Part shown: positions 30,558 to 42,214 of the stretch, one piece after another
Layout of the letters: the number at the start of each line of letters is the position of its first letter
How positions within the stretch are numbered: position 1 is the stretch's first letter
NCBI RefSeq assembly: GCF_012273895.1
Contig: NC_052128.1
Location: forward strand, 620,001 to 684,000
Source: Zerene cesonia
Taxonomy: Eukaryota; Arthropoda; Insecta; Lepidoptera; Pieridae
Direction of reading: 5' to 3'
Length of the DNA: 64,000 bases
Notes under the pieces: generated by a model
Databases searched by the model: none
Told to the model about the DNA's origin: nothing
The model's input: only the letters and a program-made list of their open reading frames with translations
Position numbers and translations under genes: made by a program

Positions 30558-31130
30558 TTATCGAATGTTCAATATTCTGAAAAACATAGAGCAACATAGC
30601 TGCTGCTTGATGATTTCTGTTCTAAACCCCACAGGTATCACAAAATAATGAGATTTCAGATTGTAATCTGTAAAATGTGATATAACAGATTTATCCCCTG
30701 AAGGCAAATAAGTGATGTCAGTTTCTGTACTAAAGTGTTCTTCACTTTGTTGAACTAATTCCTGCAACAAAATAATTGTTTATCAATATCATTTCGGTTA
30801 AATGTTCATAAGTAACTCAGTTAAATGGTATGGGATAGATTATTACTTACCAGATCATAATAATTATTGTGGTCTCTATTATTAGTATTAAAAACTCTGT
30901 TTGGTTTATAGTTCTCTATCTGCTAAAAAAACATAATAGAAACATACATTAGATATTATGAAACTGAAAACAACCAACAACAACAAACAAAAAGTATAAA
31001 AAATTTACAAACTTACTTCTGTTTCTGTTGCTGGCACCGCAATAAGTTTGTCCACTGGTTTTGAAGTTGTTAAGATGTAATCATCGTTACACAAAGATCT
31101 TTGTGTCAATTCATAAGTGATGATTTTTAG
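30558..31130 (-). CDS. 3' end of an unrecognised three-exon gene
   Basis: Exons on the minus strand: 31017 to about 31130, 30851-30919, 30558-30761 (stop TAA). The splice sites are good (ACAGAA|GTAAGT; TTAGCAG; GATCTG|GTAAGT; GTTGCAG) and all phases are 0. The reading frame gives a hydrophilic protein: ITYELTQRSLCNDDYILTTS in the first exon, IENYKPNRVFNTNNRDHNNY in the second, and a 67-residue last exon with HFSTETDITYLPSGD and SHYFVIPVGFRTEI. I do not recognise a domain and assign no function. The first visible exon runs into Copia LTR sequence at about 31134, so the gene is either interrupted by the insertion or its upstream exons lie beyond it. It might also belong to an unknown element. 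Confidence 0.5.
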
Positions 31131-31133
31131 ATG

Positions 31134-32010
31134 TGGATGATTAAATTAAACTGATTTAGAATCCAATGAAAATAGATATTTTATTGAGAAAGATTTTACA
31201 CAACAGTTTATCAGCCACAGATCACAAAGAAGAGAGAAAATAAATGTTGCCAACCTAACATTTACAATTAGGATAAACTGACCAAAGTAATGGTTGCGTT
31301 CTCAAATACCAACATGCCCTTCTGAACGCAATCCCATTTTACTTATACAAAACAAATGTTTCTCATATGTAACACCCTTGGTCAAGTTATCAGCAACCAT
31401 GTTACAACTATTCACAAATAAAAATTTAACTTTAGAATTAACAATATTTTCTCGGATAAAGTGTAACCTAATATCTATATGCTTAGTTTTTGGCTTATAA
31501 CAGTCCGTAGTTGCCAATCTTAAAGCACTCTGATTATCACTATAAATATGTAATGCACTAATCAAGCTTTGACAAAGTTCATCTCGCAGTTGTCGAAGCC
31601 ACAAAGCTTCCTATGTTGCCGACGCCATTGCCATATATTCTGCTTCTGCTGTAGACAGTGCCACAGTCTGCAGGAGCCTTCTTTGACATAGTGTATCTTC
31701 AGATTTTTGGTTCCCTGGAGATATCTCATGACTCTTTTTACTCCAAGCCAATGTTGAATCCCTGGACCATAACCTCTCAACCAAAAATTTTCATATTAGA
31801 TAAATCAGGTTTCTTACCTGTCCACATCTGAATAGGAGTTTTGCCATCAACAGATTTAGTAGGTGACATATCAGGGAATGGGCCGACTCCCTCTGCATAC
31901 TCCGGTAACTTGCTAACATCGGTGAAGGTCAGATGTCTCATGCGTCTATGCCATAAAACAACACTTATAACTTGATCACAACACTTGATACTTGGCTCTG
32001 AAATTGATAA
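31134..32010 (-). mobile_element. Ty1/Copia fragment with internal deletions
   Basis: Minus strand, from high to low coordinates: a GAG-pre-integrase piece (LWHRRMRHLTFTDVSKLPEY, about 31880-31960), the integrase C-terminal motif TPIQMWTGKKP (about 31810-31845), then RNase H pieces (QHWLGVKRVMRYLQGTKNLK and SALHIYSDNQSALRLA, 31294-31780). A probable 3' LTR lies at 31134-31252 (TGTTAGG...CCACA, with AATAAA). The integrase core and most of the reverse transcriptase are missing and the RNase H is frameshifted, so the copy is dead. Confidence 0.8.
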
Positions 32011-32415
32011 AGTACACCATAAATAAGTAACTAATTAGATGAAACTTATTGCAATCATTGCGTTGACTACCATACACATGCAAATCTTTAAAACTTGAAT
32101 TCTTACAAGTTCCTTATGTTCTCGGTGCTGAGTTCTTTTAATGAGAAATCTATTAACCCTTAATTTGGCACAGATAAAAATATTCAAAATATATGAATTT
32201 GACAATTTTGTGGTTTCAGAGGTATGTCATAGTCCTAGAAAAATGAAATAAAAAATCTACAATAGCCCACTGCTGGGAAAAGTGGTGTCCGTCACAGCGG
32301 ACCTTGCCAATTGATGTGCAATTAACGGTCAGATTTATATGTTCGCTGAGGCGGACACTGCCAAATTACGGAAAATAAAAACTCATCATTATTTTAATGT
32401 TTTTTTTATTACAAA

Positions 32416-35400
32416 CTAGCTGTGCCCGCGACTTCGTCCGCGTGGAGTAGTTATTTTGGGCATAATATTTATTTTTGGAAACAACCTCCTCAGCTTTTTA
32501 AATTATAGTCATTCATTTTTTGTTATTATTTCAAACAATTTAGTTTTTAAGTTTTTAAAAGATTTTTTTAAAGTACTTCTGCGTAAATAATAATTTTCGT
32601 TTTATTTTCTTGTGGCAAAAGAACATATTGGTTTTCTCCGCAACCAGATCGTGACAACGCGACATATTATAGTTGGCCGTGTGTAAAGCAATCTTGACGT
32701 AAATCAATTCCTACGTGTTTAAATGTTTGTCCCTGTGATTTATTAATTGTAACGGCGAAAGATAGTTTAACGGGAAATTGAATTCTTTTAAAACTAAAAC
32801 GTAAATCATTTGGTATCATTGGGATGCGAGGTGTAAGCACTGTTTGACCAACTGCTGGACCCGTCAAAGCTATTACAACGATCACGTTATTGCGAAGAAA
32901 TTTGATTTGAAGTCGGGTCCCGTTACATAAATTTGGTGGTTTAAGATTTCGAAGTAAAATGATTGGGGCACCTATTTTTAACTTGAGGAAATATGGGGGA
33001 AGGCCGCTTGGGTTCAAAAAATTAAGGAACTCCTGTGGGTAATGGACCGCATCTTCCTGATCCATTACATTATCAATAGATGTATAGGTAGCTATGTCTC
33101 CTGGAAGTTTACTTAAAATTAGGTCATTAATTTCGTCCACGCTACTGTTTCTCGCCGCCAATATTGCCCTTTGACACATCCATTGATGATCTTTATTTTC
33201 TATTTCGCTAATTTCAGGGTAAACTTTCAATATTAAGTCCTCAATATTACTCACTCTTTCTCCTAAATCTCGATCAATTTCAATTTTATTTTCAAAATGA
33301 GGCACTTTCCCGTCTCCTATTAAAAGTAACTTTGAAGAAAATGTTATACTACCTCCCCCCAAATGTACTCTCATATTTGTGGTTAATTTTAAGATGTTCA
33401 CAAATTTCCATAATGGGGAACTTTTAAGGCAAGCCTTTACAATGTCTGCTCTAGTTCCCCTTACTATTACAGGCAAAGTTTGTCGAAAGTCCCCAGCAAA
33501 CATAACTGTAATCCCACCCATGATTTTGTTACAACTTCTTATGTCTCTAAGAGTCCTATCTAGAGCCTCTACATGTGCTCTATGGATCATGGTACATTCG
33601 TCCCAGATTATTAAATTGACCTCTTGTAAAACTTTTCCCAGAGGGCCATTTTTACGTATAGAGCACACACACGCTATGTTTCTGTAAAGAAACAGTAAGA
33701 GGCAGTTTAAAAGTAGAATGAGCTGTACGACCACCTGCCAATAAAGTTGCAGCGATACCTGACGATGCAACTGCCAAAGCTAGCTTACCCTGAGACCTAA
33801 CTTTTGCTAATATAAGATTAGTAATACAGGTCTTGCCAGTTCCACCGGGAGCATCCAAAAAAAATAATTTTCCTTCACTAAAACTAACACTCTGCATAAC
33901 ACAATTATAGGCGCTTACCTGGTCATTAACTAATTTTGGTTCATTTTGAGTAATATAATCATTTAATTCATTTAAATCATACGGTTTTCGCAATGCTATT
34001 TCTAATGGATCCAGATGATTAAGTGAATTAATCCTTTTCGATACAGGAAGCCCAAAATCGGTTAGTGATTTATCGCAAATCTCATGAATTTTATCTTCAA
34101 TTAAGATTAGTCCATCATTGTATATAATATCATTATTATATGCTAATGTCATATCCTGATTCTGATTACGCATTCTATTTAATACATCGTCACATAAAGC
34201 ATTACGAAATGTATTCCATAAGCCTAAGGGGTCAGATGGTTGGCAAAATATAAGGATGATGGTAAATAATTCTCTTAATTTTGTGGCTGGCTCGGATATG
34301 ACAGCATCTGCCATTGTATTTTGCCAATGTTCATCTCCCTCCAGTAAACCTAATTCCTTGCAAGCGCCTTGATAAGTTTGGCAAATAACACCATTCACGG
34401 TCCTCAGATGTTCAAATGGCATTGGCCCGCGAACATGTTGCAGTAACATTCTTAAATAAAAACATTCAGTTTGAGTTGGATGAATGTTGTAGACACGGCC
34501 TAAACTTGTGTCTTTTTTTACACCGGGATATCCTTCAACATTTTGCCCACGTTTTCTCGTAGAAAACGAATTTCTTTCCCATACGTAATACTGGGGTACT
34601 TCGTGATATAAAAGGGTTTTTGCAAAATCGTCTCTTTTGCACAGATCAAAGAACGCTGTAAGTGTCGTTGATGAAGGATTATTAATGCGATCTTGAAGGT
34701 TTGCATTATTATAAAAGTAAACTCTTTGTCCATTTTCTAAATTAACTGCTAAATGAACTACTGCTGGAAAACGTTCATGAATAGGAAATTGGAAAATTCT
34801 CCAAAGCGCTTCAGAGGAACTTAGATAGCGACCATTTATATATTTTTCTACTTCATCGTTATTACTTTGTAACGAAAATGTGGCTTGATCAGAACCTTTA
34901 TGAATATATTTACAGATGTACTTAATAGCTTTGACCGATTGACAAAACTCTACGTTAATGTGTGCATTGAAGATTCGTGATAGCACTGGATTATAGGGTA
35001 CAACCCACCTGTTATCCACGTTCACTTCTGTACCTTTGACACGAATCAATGCTGTGTTTCCACCATTATCTGGAGACCTGCGCCTATAGGTTGGATAACC
35101 GTCATCCCCGGTTTGTGTTGCAGAAATAAAATTCCTAGGGTACTTTTTGGAACAAATGTTTTCTTTCATACATGGCGACGCAGGGTTATAAAATCCGCAA
35201 GGACCATGTATCATATTTTTTATGACAATATTATGCAGAATTGGATCTTGTTGTTTGTCAGGTATTTCAGCCGATATTATTGCATCTATGGAATCTGGTT
35301 GTATTTTGTTAGCTAACCACAATAAAATGTGGGCGTGTGGCAGACCTCTTTTTTGCCATTCTACGCTATAAACAAAAGCTATGGATGGTCCAAAAATATT

Positions 35401-35745
35401 TTTTTTCGTTAGTAGGACTATCATTTTTTTTAGTTTTAAATGGAATATTCTAGTAACCAAATCATGTCTGTCGTAAGAATGTTGATCGGGTAATAACTCA
35501 ATTTTTATTTCCGGCCATTCGGAGTTACATGTAAATGTAATGAAGAGATCTGGTCTTCCAAATTTCCTGACATATGTCATGGCATCTTGACTTTTTTCGT
35601 TCATGTATCTGGGGGATCCTGTAAATGACGACGGCAATATAACATGCTGGCCAACATTAGAAGCGTTTATATTCGCATCATTAACCACGGCATCTCTTAA
35701 ATGAATGTACTCTTCTGCTCTCAATTTCTTTTGATTTCTTTTGAT
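32416..35745 (-). mobile_element. Autonomous-type Helitron, 5'-truncated
   Basis: On the minus strand it ends at 32416-32419 with the Helitron terminus CTAG, preceded by a hairpin (CCACGCGGACGAAGTCGCGG). It encodes a Rep-helicase. The 5' end is lost where it meets a DUF7869-like gene fragment at about 35745. Confidence 0.85.
32568..35745 (-). pseudogene. Helitron Rep-helicase, one frameshift and one stop
   Basis: Rep part: HUH motif GLPHAHILLWL (about 35310-35345) and two-tyrosine motif IKYICKYIHKG (about 34890-34930), the nuclease that nicks and joins single strands in rolling-circle transposition. PIF1 helicase part: Walker A DAPGGTGKT (about 33830-33855), Walker B LIIWDE (about 33600), AGDFRQTLPV, then INKSQGQTFKHVGIDL near 32720. 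The frame shifts between 33652 and 33770, after Walker A. A TAA at 32667-32669 interrupts FTHGQL/YVALSR, after which the frame continues to the family's usual end (stop 32568-32570). The N-terminal domain is missing. With both breaks and no 5' end it cannot act by itself, but its motifs are well preserved, so decay is recent. Confidence 0.9.
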
Positions 35746-36965
35746 GAATTTCTTTTAGAGTCTGATCAAATAAAGAAGTTAGTTCTTTTACGTTCCCTTT
35801 AACTGTTTCTTTGATATTTTTGAAAATCTTAATTTTTTTGCCTGATTTTTCAATAATTTCGAACTTTCTTATCCATTGAGCCCATTCAACAACTTCGAGG
35901 TCATTGCGTATATTGTACGGTATTTTATTTAGTTTGCAGTATTTACAGTTACCAGTCATACATTCCCTTCTATCTGTTGAACATACAATGCTAGCTATGA
36001 GGTTATTCTTATTTGGATTTAAAATAATCTTGTTTTTATAGAGAGCATTAATCATGTACTGAGCGTTGGTGTGGGTATTGCATAGACAAGTTTCTCGACC
36101 ACAGACTGTAGGTGGCTTTACGTAAAATGGTCGATGTTTTATGAAATAAGAATATGAACATCGTTCGCCAGGATTCTCTTTGTTAAATGCGCAGTGTAGG
36201 TTCTTCATTGTGTCCAGTAGGTAACGTTTCTGCAACTTATCTTTTCTGTAGGTAACAGTTTCCCTTTTCCCCGCTGTTGCTCTAGAAACGTCGTCACGAT
36301 CAAAAAAGCTATTTATTTTTTCCCTCAAAATTATGTTAGTTGGAACAACTTCCCTTTGTTTGAGCTGATCAATTCCCAAAGCTTCACGAACAATAGCAGT
36401 TTTCAGTTTTGATTTAGATATGCATTCTTCTTGAAAAATTCGTCTTACAGCTATCTTTTCTTTAAATGTTTTTAATCTTTTATAATGATCTTTTATAGCA
36501 TTTGATAACGTAGGTAGTGTATTTTTTTCTGGTCCGGATCTTCATTTATTTTTTTAGCTCTTTGGCATCGTTTTTTGTATTTGTTACATTTTTTTTTCAT
36601 AGACTCCAGTTGTTCCTGTAATTTTTCTTTTTTCTATGAACTGCCGATCTGTCGCGTCGTACTTGTTTCCGACCTCTGGATTTAGGAGAAAGGGGTGTTC
36701 CCGAACGTGGACTGGAAACTGGTGTTGAGTTTGGTGTATCAACCATAATTTTTTGTGCAGTTTTTTGGCGTTCCCGTCTTTTCTTATTTGCTATCTTCCA
36801 TGCACGCTTAGCAGCTCTATGTTCCCGTTCAGTCATGTCTTTAACCAGAGTTTTTTTTTGCGTGGTACCTTTCACGATGTTTTCTTTGAGCTTTAGCATT
36901 TTTTTCAGGGTTTTGCTTCAGCTTAAGGCGATAACGGCGCTGCTTTTCTGCAGGAGTCAAAGCCA
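35746..36965 (-). pseudogene. DUF7869-like element protein, N-terminal half, broken
   Basis: From ATG at 36965 (MALTPAEKQRRYRLKLKQ) through a very basic coiled-coil region (TEREHRAAKRAWKIANKKRR) to EKIAVRRIFQEECISKSKLK, AGKRETVTYRKDKLQKRYLL, YFIKHRPFYVKPP and the Cys cluster CMTGNCKYC. This order (basic N-terminus, RP(F/W) motif, Cys cluster, conserved Trp) is that of a multi-copy arthropod family whose C-terminal half carries DUF7869; I recall the family but cannot check it. A frameshift lies in a nine-A run near 36852-36860 and others between 36380 and 36600. The C-terminal half is replaced by the Helitron. A hAT inserted about 350 bp upstream of its start. Confidence 0.6.
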
Positions 36966-37047
36966 TTGACTGCAAATAGTATCCTGAAACATAATAAAAG
37001 AGATACGCTGAATAATTATAATTAGAAAATATATTTATTACTTACAA

Positions 37048-37104
37048 TACAACTGCGTTACTACTGAGACTACTGCGTTACCCTGCGCTGGTAACGCAGT
37101 TGTA
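37048..37104. repeat. Overlapping perfect hairpins
   Basis: ACTGCGTTACC at 37072-37082 pairs with GGTAACGCAGT at 37090-37100 (11 bp, 7-base loop). TACAACTGCGTTAC at 37048-37061 can pair instead with GTAACGCAGTTGTA at 37091-37104 (14 bp). The two foldings exclude each other. Confidence 0.7.
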
Positions 37105-37455
37105 ATATTTGTATATTTCACCAATTTGTACTAAATATTTGGACTTTAAAGCTAATATTTTTCCTAGTGGAAACAGTGTGCTACAAAAACAATGTCTGAC
37201 ACTAATAATAATAATTAACGAAACGGATATACTTACTTTTTCCTGGCGGTAACTCAACGGACACACAATATACACACGCGCCTCACGCGGCTACTGCAAC
37301 ACGACTGGCTGGCCCCAGTATTCCCAACTTTAAAAACATACTTACAGTGTTTCCATGTTAAAAATATCATAGATTTCGAAAAAATGTGTGGTGTCATACG
37401 AAAAATAGTGGCAAAAATTACAGTGTTAAAAAAAAACAATTATAATACAATATAT

Positions 37456-37960
37456 TTATTCCGAATCCGACAATATAACATTTTCCTCATCATTTTTAAA
37501 CACAGATGTATTAAATCTTTCGAACATGCTTTGAGTGGGACAGAAGTTTACACATGTGGTGCCGTTTCGGCGAATTGCCTGTTCACTCAATAGATTTCCT
37601 TTTATCGATTTTGTTAAAAGTTTATTTCTTTTTTTTGTCTTGATGTCATTTACCTAAAACAAATAATAAACAAAATGCGTTAGTTAATACAATAATTACA
37701 ATATTTACGTGAGAATTTCGTACGATAAATACTTACCTTGCTGAATATTCTCTCACACTCAGCATTTGAATGTGGCAGAGATAAAACTCCCAACGTGAAT
37801 TTCGGAAGTTCTGTGAAATTCACCACCTAAAATAAGAATAGAATATCTTATTAATTTTCATTATTTGTAATTAATAAATAAAATGTATGAAGAAAATGTA
37901 CGTCACCTTATGCCAAAACTGATCATGTGGTTCGTTGAGATCGTAAGTTGTTTCTTTTAC
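37456..37960 (-). CDS. hAT transposase, C-terminal exons
   Basis: Exons on the minus strand: about 37960-37907, 37826-37737, 37653-37456, with good splice sites and phase 0 joins. The sequence DLNEPHDQFWHK, then LPHSNAECERIFS, then KTKKRNKLLTKSIKGNLLSE is the hAT dimerisation domain (hATC), which holds the transposase oligomer together. The last 66 codons end in an acidic tail and TAA. No stop is seen in these exons, but the upstream part is cut off by the Copia insertion. Introns inside a hAT transposase occur in insects and in domesticated copies. Confidence 0.82.
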
Positions 37961-37981
37961 TTACAACTACAATAATTAAAG

Positions 37982-38891
37982 TATAAATGGATGTCATTTA
38001 CAAGATGAAATGAACTACCTGAGTCTATAACACATTTAAAACTATTCTTATTCTGCTGTTCAGTGTCAGCGCTAAAGGACATAAAACTTACAAATTTGTT
38101 ACCTTCAGTATTTTCAGTGCCTGTAAGAAATGACTTTCCTCTACCTCTCCCCTGGGTCTGATGACGAGTTGCCTTATTGTCGTCTCGGCCTCCGTTGTAC
38201 TTCCAGTCGCCACGTCCACGGCTGTGAAGTCTCCAGTCGCCAGTCCTGTGTCTTGCCTGCTGAGTGCTCCTACACTGAAATTTTTTGTGTCCGGGGCGTC
38301 CACATCCATAACACAAAAAGATTGAAGAATCAAGGGATTTGATCGCTCCTCTGTTCCGTTTTTCCTCTTCTCCAAGCAGTCTGTTTTTCACAAAGTCCAT
38401 TTTCAATTCCTCCACAGTTTCTAACGCCGTGATAATGCCTTCATAAGATTTCGGCATGGATAATAGTAAATAGTTAACCTTTTCTTCCTCCGAGAGCTCA
38501 CTGCCAGCATCCCCGAGTTGTGCAAATAGCTTTTCCATGTTAATAAAATGTTCCATTAAAGGTTTCCGTTCGTCAAATTTCATATCGGATAATTCTCTTC
38601 TTATAAATAATTTAGATCGTGTACCTTTCTTCTTAAAGCTGTCTTCCATGTTTTTAATCATTTGATAAGCAGATCTGTCCTTCAAGTATTCGAGATGACT
38701 GTCGGCGGTTGCCGCTTTATAATAGCCTGGGCTTTAGCTTCCAATTGCTTGTTATTTGTAGATTTACTGAAATCTTCCTTTTCGATCGCCTCTATTGCTC
38801 CATTATCCCGCAGGATACTTTTCAATCTAAACTCCCATGCGTTGTAATTATCCCCCGCGAAAGAAACAATTGGATATTTTTCTTTTGACAT
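37982..38891 (-). pseudogene. Copia Gag and start of protease
   Basis: MSKEKYPIVSFAGDNYNAWE (38891 down) is the Gag start typical of insect Copia. There follow the UBN2-like segment, a zinc knuckle CYGCGRPGHKKFQC (CX2CX4HX4C, about 38285-38320), an Arg/Gly-rich stretch and the protease active site CVIDSGSSFHLV (about 38000-38035), where the copy ends. A one-base frameshift lies near 38705. Confidence 0.88.
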
Positions 38892-38951
38892 TTTGTCCTT
38901 TAATATTTATAAATTTACTTTAAAACCGATGGCCGTATCTGGGCTGTGTTA

Positions 38952-38966
38952 CTGGGCCTATAACCC
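38952..38966 (-). promoter_or_regulatory. Copia primer-binding site (internal initiator tRNA-Met)
   Basis: GGGTTATAGGCCCAG directly follows the LTR end AACA. It complements the anticodon region of initiator tRNA-Met with one mismatch, the half-tRNA priming known for Drosophila copia. Confidence 0.8.
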
Positions 38967-39281
38967 TGTTAAGGATTACGGGGATAATTAAAGATAAAAT
39001 ATACAAACTTTGATCATTAGGGCTAGCGCGCACTGGTGACTTTTGTCGCCGTGACTGTTTCGTCACTCACATCAAGTCTATGAATATGTATGGAGGTGCG
39101 CGCACGTTACGACGTGACAATTGGGTGACATTTTTGTCCGCCGACCAGCGGACAAGCCCGTGACGAAACTGTCACCGCGCCGCTAGGTTTTTATAGCAGT
39201 GCGCGCACGGGCAACAAAATTGTTACTCAACACGTAGTTCTTCCGCCATTTGCATTTGGACCGTCGTCTAGCGAACGCAAA

Positions 39282-42214
39282 ATGGCGTCAACGTCTACGC
39301 AAAACGTGAAAGTGCATGAAGAGGATATAGATAATGATTTGCTTATTGAAGAAGTAGAAAAAAGACCAGCAATTTACGATAAAAAGTTGAAAGAGTATTC
39401 AGATTCTAATTTGAAAATCAAAGCATGGGATGAAATCAGTCGTATAATATTTGCTACAGTTTGGGGTACGTTGTCGTCACAAGTAAAAACTGAAGCTGGT
39501 GAGTATATTTTTATTTTTAGTATTTGTAGCTAAAACAACAGTTGTACAAAAAAGTTAAATTCAGATTTTGTCATATTGCCATGACACAGCCCCTTGTGGT
39601 GAAGTAAAGTAATTCGCAAAATAATTACGTATATTTGCTGCTGATATGGTTCTGTCTGATGGATTTGTTGCAATACCTTTTAATGGACAATCGTAAACAG
39701 TGTCAGTAAATTGAATGCCATCTCTGCACCGTGCAAAATTATGTAAAATACAACATGTTTTTACTATTATATCAGCAAAATCAAGACTGACGTCAAGGGG
39801 CCTGTGCAAAATTCGCCATTTGTTACAAAGTATACCAAAAGTGCATTCAACCATACGTCGTGCCCTAGTGTGGCGATAGTTGTAAATTTTTTTCACAGTA
39901 GACAATGATTTTCTTGCATATGGTCGCAAAATATGCCTCGACAAGCCAAATGCCTCATCTGTGACCAAACAAAATGGCATTTTTTTCCATTTTCATCATA
40001 TGGCAAATTACGATCATCTGGTATGCTCAATTGATTTTGCTGCAATCTTTTGCCCATGCCAGAATTCTGAAATACATTGGAGTCGCTTGCTGCTCCATTA
40101 GCACCAACATCTATGTATACAAATTTATAATCTGCATCTACCCATGCCATGAGAACAGTGGAAAAGTACTTTTTGTAATTGAAACACTGCGAACCGGTGT
40201 TTTCCGGCTGAATTATTCTAACATGTTTGCCATCAATTGCGCCAATTATATTCGGAAAATTTGTCCGTTGGTAAAACTGATTCGAAATAGTATACCAATC
40301 CTCTTCTGACTTTTCAGGCATGTATAGTGTATGTAAATTCCAGATCGCGGAACATGTAGATTTTACAATTTCTCGTGCAGTGGTGGCACCTATCAAATAT
40401 TCAAATGATATGCTGTAAAAACTGTTGCCGGTTGCAAGATATCTGAAACAAAAGAAAATTAAATACATAATACAAAATTACAGTTAAAAACACATAAATT
40501 AAATAAATAACTGACTGTTTTATACTAGTTAAATATTTATTTTCAGGTAAACTTGTACAAAAACGATGGAAGAATTTAAGGGCTTGTTTTTCACGTGAGC
40601 TACGTGAGCAAAAATGTACTAAGTCTGGTCAGGCCGCTACAAAAAGAAGAAAGTACAAACATTTTATACATGGCATCTCGCTTATAGTGAAAACATGAGT
40701 AAGAAAGTGATTTCATACTCTTCACTTTTAGAATATTTCAAAATGATATCATTAGAAAAAAGACGCGACAATTTAGACATTTTATTTTTATACAAATTAC
40801 TTCGAAATCGTATAGACTGCCCTCAATTGCTTTCCTTGATAGGCTTCCGCACACCTAGTAAATTCCCTAGGAAACCGGTCCCACTATTATCGGTACCAGT
40901 CATGAGGACTACGTTGGGTTCCTTCTCCCCCATACCACGAATATGTAAAAAATATAATGGATTTATAAACCAAACATTAGATATAAATTTTGACACAATC
41001 GGGAAATTTAAAAATACGCTGAATATGATCAACCTTGTCAGTGTATAATTATGTACCAACTAATTTTTTTCCTAGTTATAAGTTCTAAAATGTCATGAAT
41101 TTACCTATATATTAATGGATTATGTTAAATTTACACTTCTCTTACTGATTTTTATGTACTAATTACTGTTATATTATTATTATTATTTTAATGAAATAAT
41201 TTGTATTGTGCATGCTGTGCTCATTTTTTATTGATTGTACATTATGACATATATATTTATATAATTTTTTGTATCATCTCATGTAAATGTATCGATGTAC
41301 AATTGCTAATGAGCCTTAATAAAATAAATAAATTTTGACCAACTTTTATTTCTTATCCCAAGCATGGATACTCGTGAAACCTCAGGAAATGCTGATTCTG
41401 TAGAGGAAATTGCTTGCGAAGAAGATAGTCAGGATGCCAGTGTGGAAGTACTACAGCGAGAAGAATATTCCCGAAATAAAAATAAGAATAAAATATGTTA
41501 CGAAAAAAGGCTTCTAGAGATTTTAAACAACAAAAGAGTTGAAGATAACAAGTTTATTGAGGCGATGAGAAATAACAAAAGTGACTGTAATGACGATGAC
41601 AAGGAAAAGCATTTTGCGCTGTCTTTGGTGCCGTTGAGGAGAATCAACTAGACGTACAGATCAAAATTTTACAAATTTTTCAGGAAGTTCAGAAACAAAA
41701 CACTCAGCGCAATAATTATTCTCCTATGAATAGCCCATCCACAACTTACAGAGGAAGTCCTCAAAGTTTCCAAATCAAGCCCAAATATTCTGTTTCTATA
41801 CCATCGCAAAGTCCCCAAGGCCCACTCCACTTCGCAAGAAACACTCCACTGATTTTATCTCCTTCTCCTACATATATTCCATCTCCAAGCCCTCAAAATA
41901 TACAAATCAAACCCAAATATTCTGTCTCTCTTCCATCGCACATTCCCCAAAACCCGCTCCACTTAGCAAGAAACACTCAACTGATTTTATCTCCTTCTCC
42001 TACTCATACATCTACAAGTTCCCAAAATTTGCTGCCCACTGCACACACTCAACCCAATTCATCTACACAATCATCGCCTCCTAAGCAAGACCCGAAAAAC
42101 TCCTCAGCCGCCTTATCGTCATCAATTCAAACCTATATTTCAGAGTTTACAGAAGAAGATTCCGAATTGTATGACATCTGCCAGGAGTACAATATCAACA
42201 CGAAGAATAATTAA
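39282..42214 (+). pseudogene. Harbinger 1 MADF/BESS accessory protein, interrupted by a LINE
   Basis: Exon 1 39282-39498 (MASTSTQNVKVHEED, then a MADF half with IKAWDEISRII). After GCTG|GTGAGT it joins exon 2 at 40547 (KLVQKRWKNLRACFSRELRE, second MADF half). A LINE piece lies at about 40700-41345. The protein resumes at about 41355 (MDTRETSGNADSVEE) and shows a BESS-like motif (HFALSLVPLRRIN, then QIKILQIFQEV) across a frameshift near 41645, followed by a Ser/Pro-rich tail to the stop at 42212-42214. MADF domains bind DNA and BESS mediates protein contacts. The accessory protein brings the Harbinger transposase to DNA. Confidence 0.8.

Noticed and set aside
31134..38891. The Copia pieces at 31134-32010 and 37982-38891 as one element split by the Helitron
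   Set aside because: The 37982-42892 Copia lies within the hAT duplication, so the 31-kb pieces are outside it and must come from another copy.
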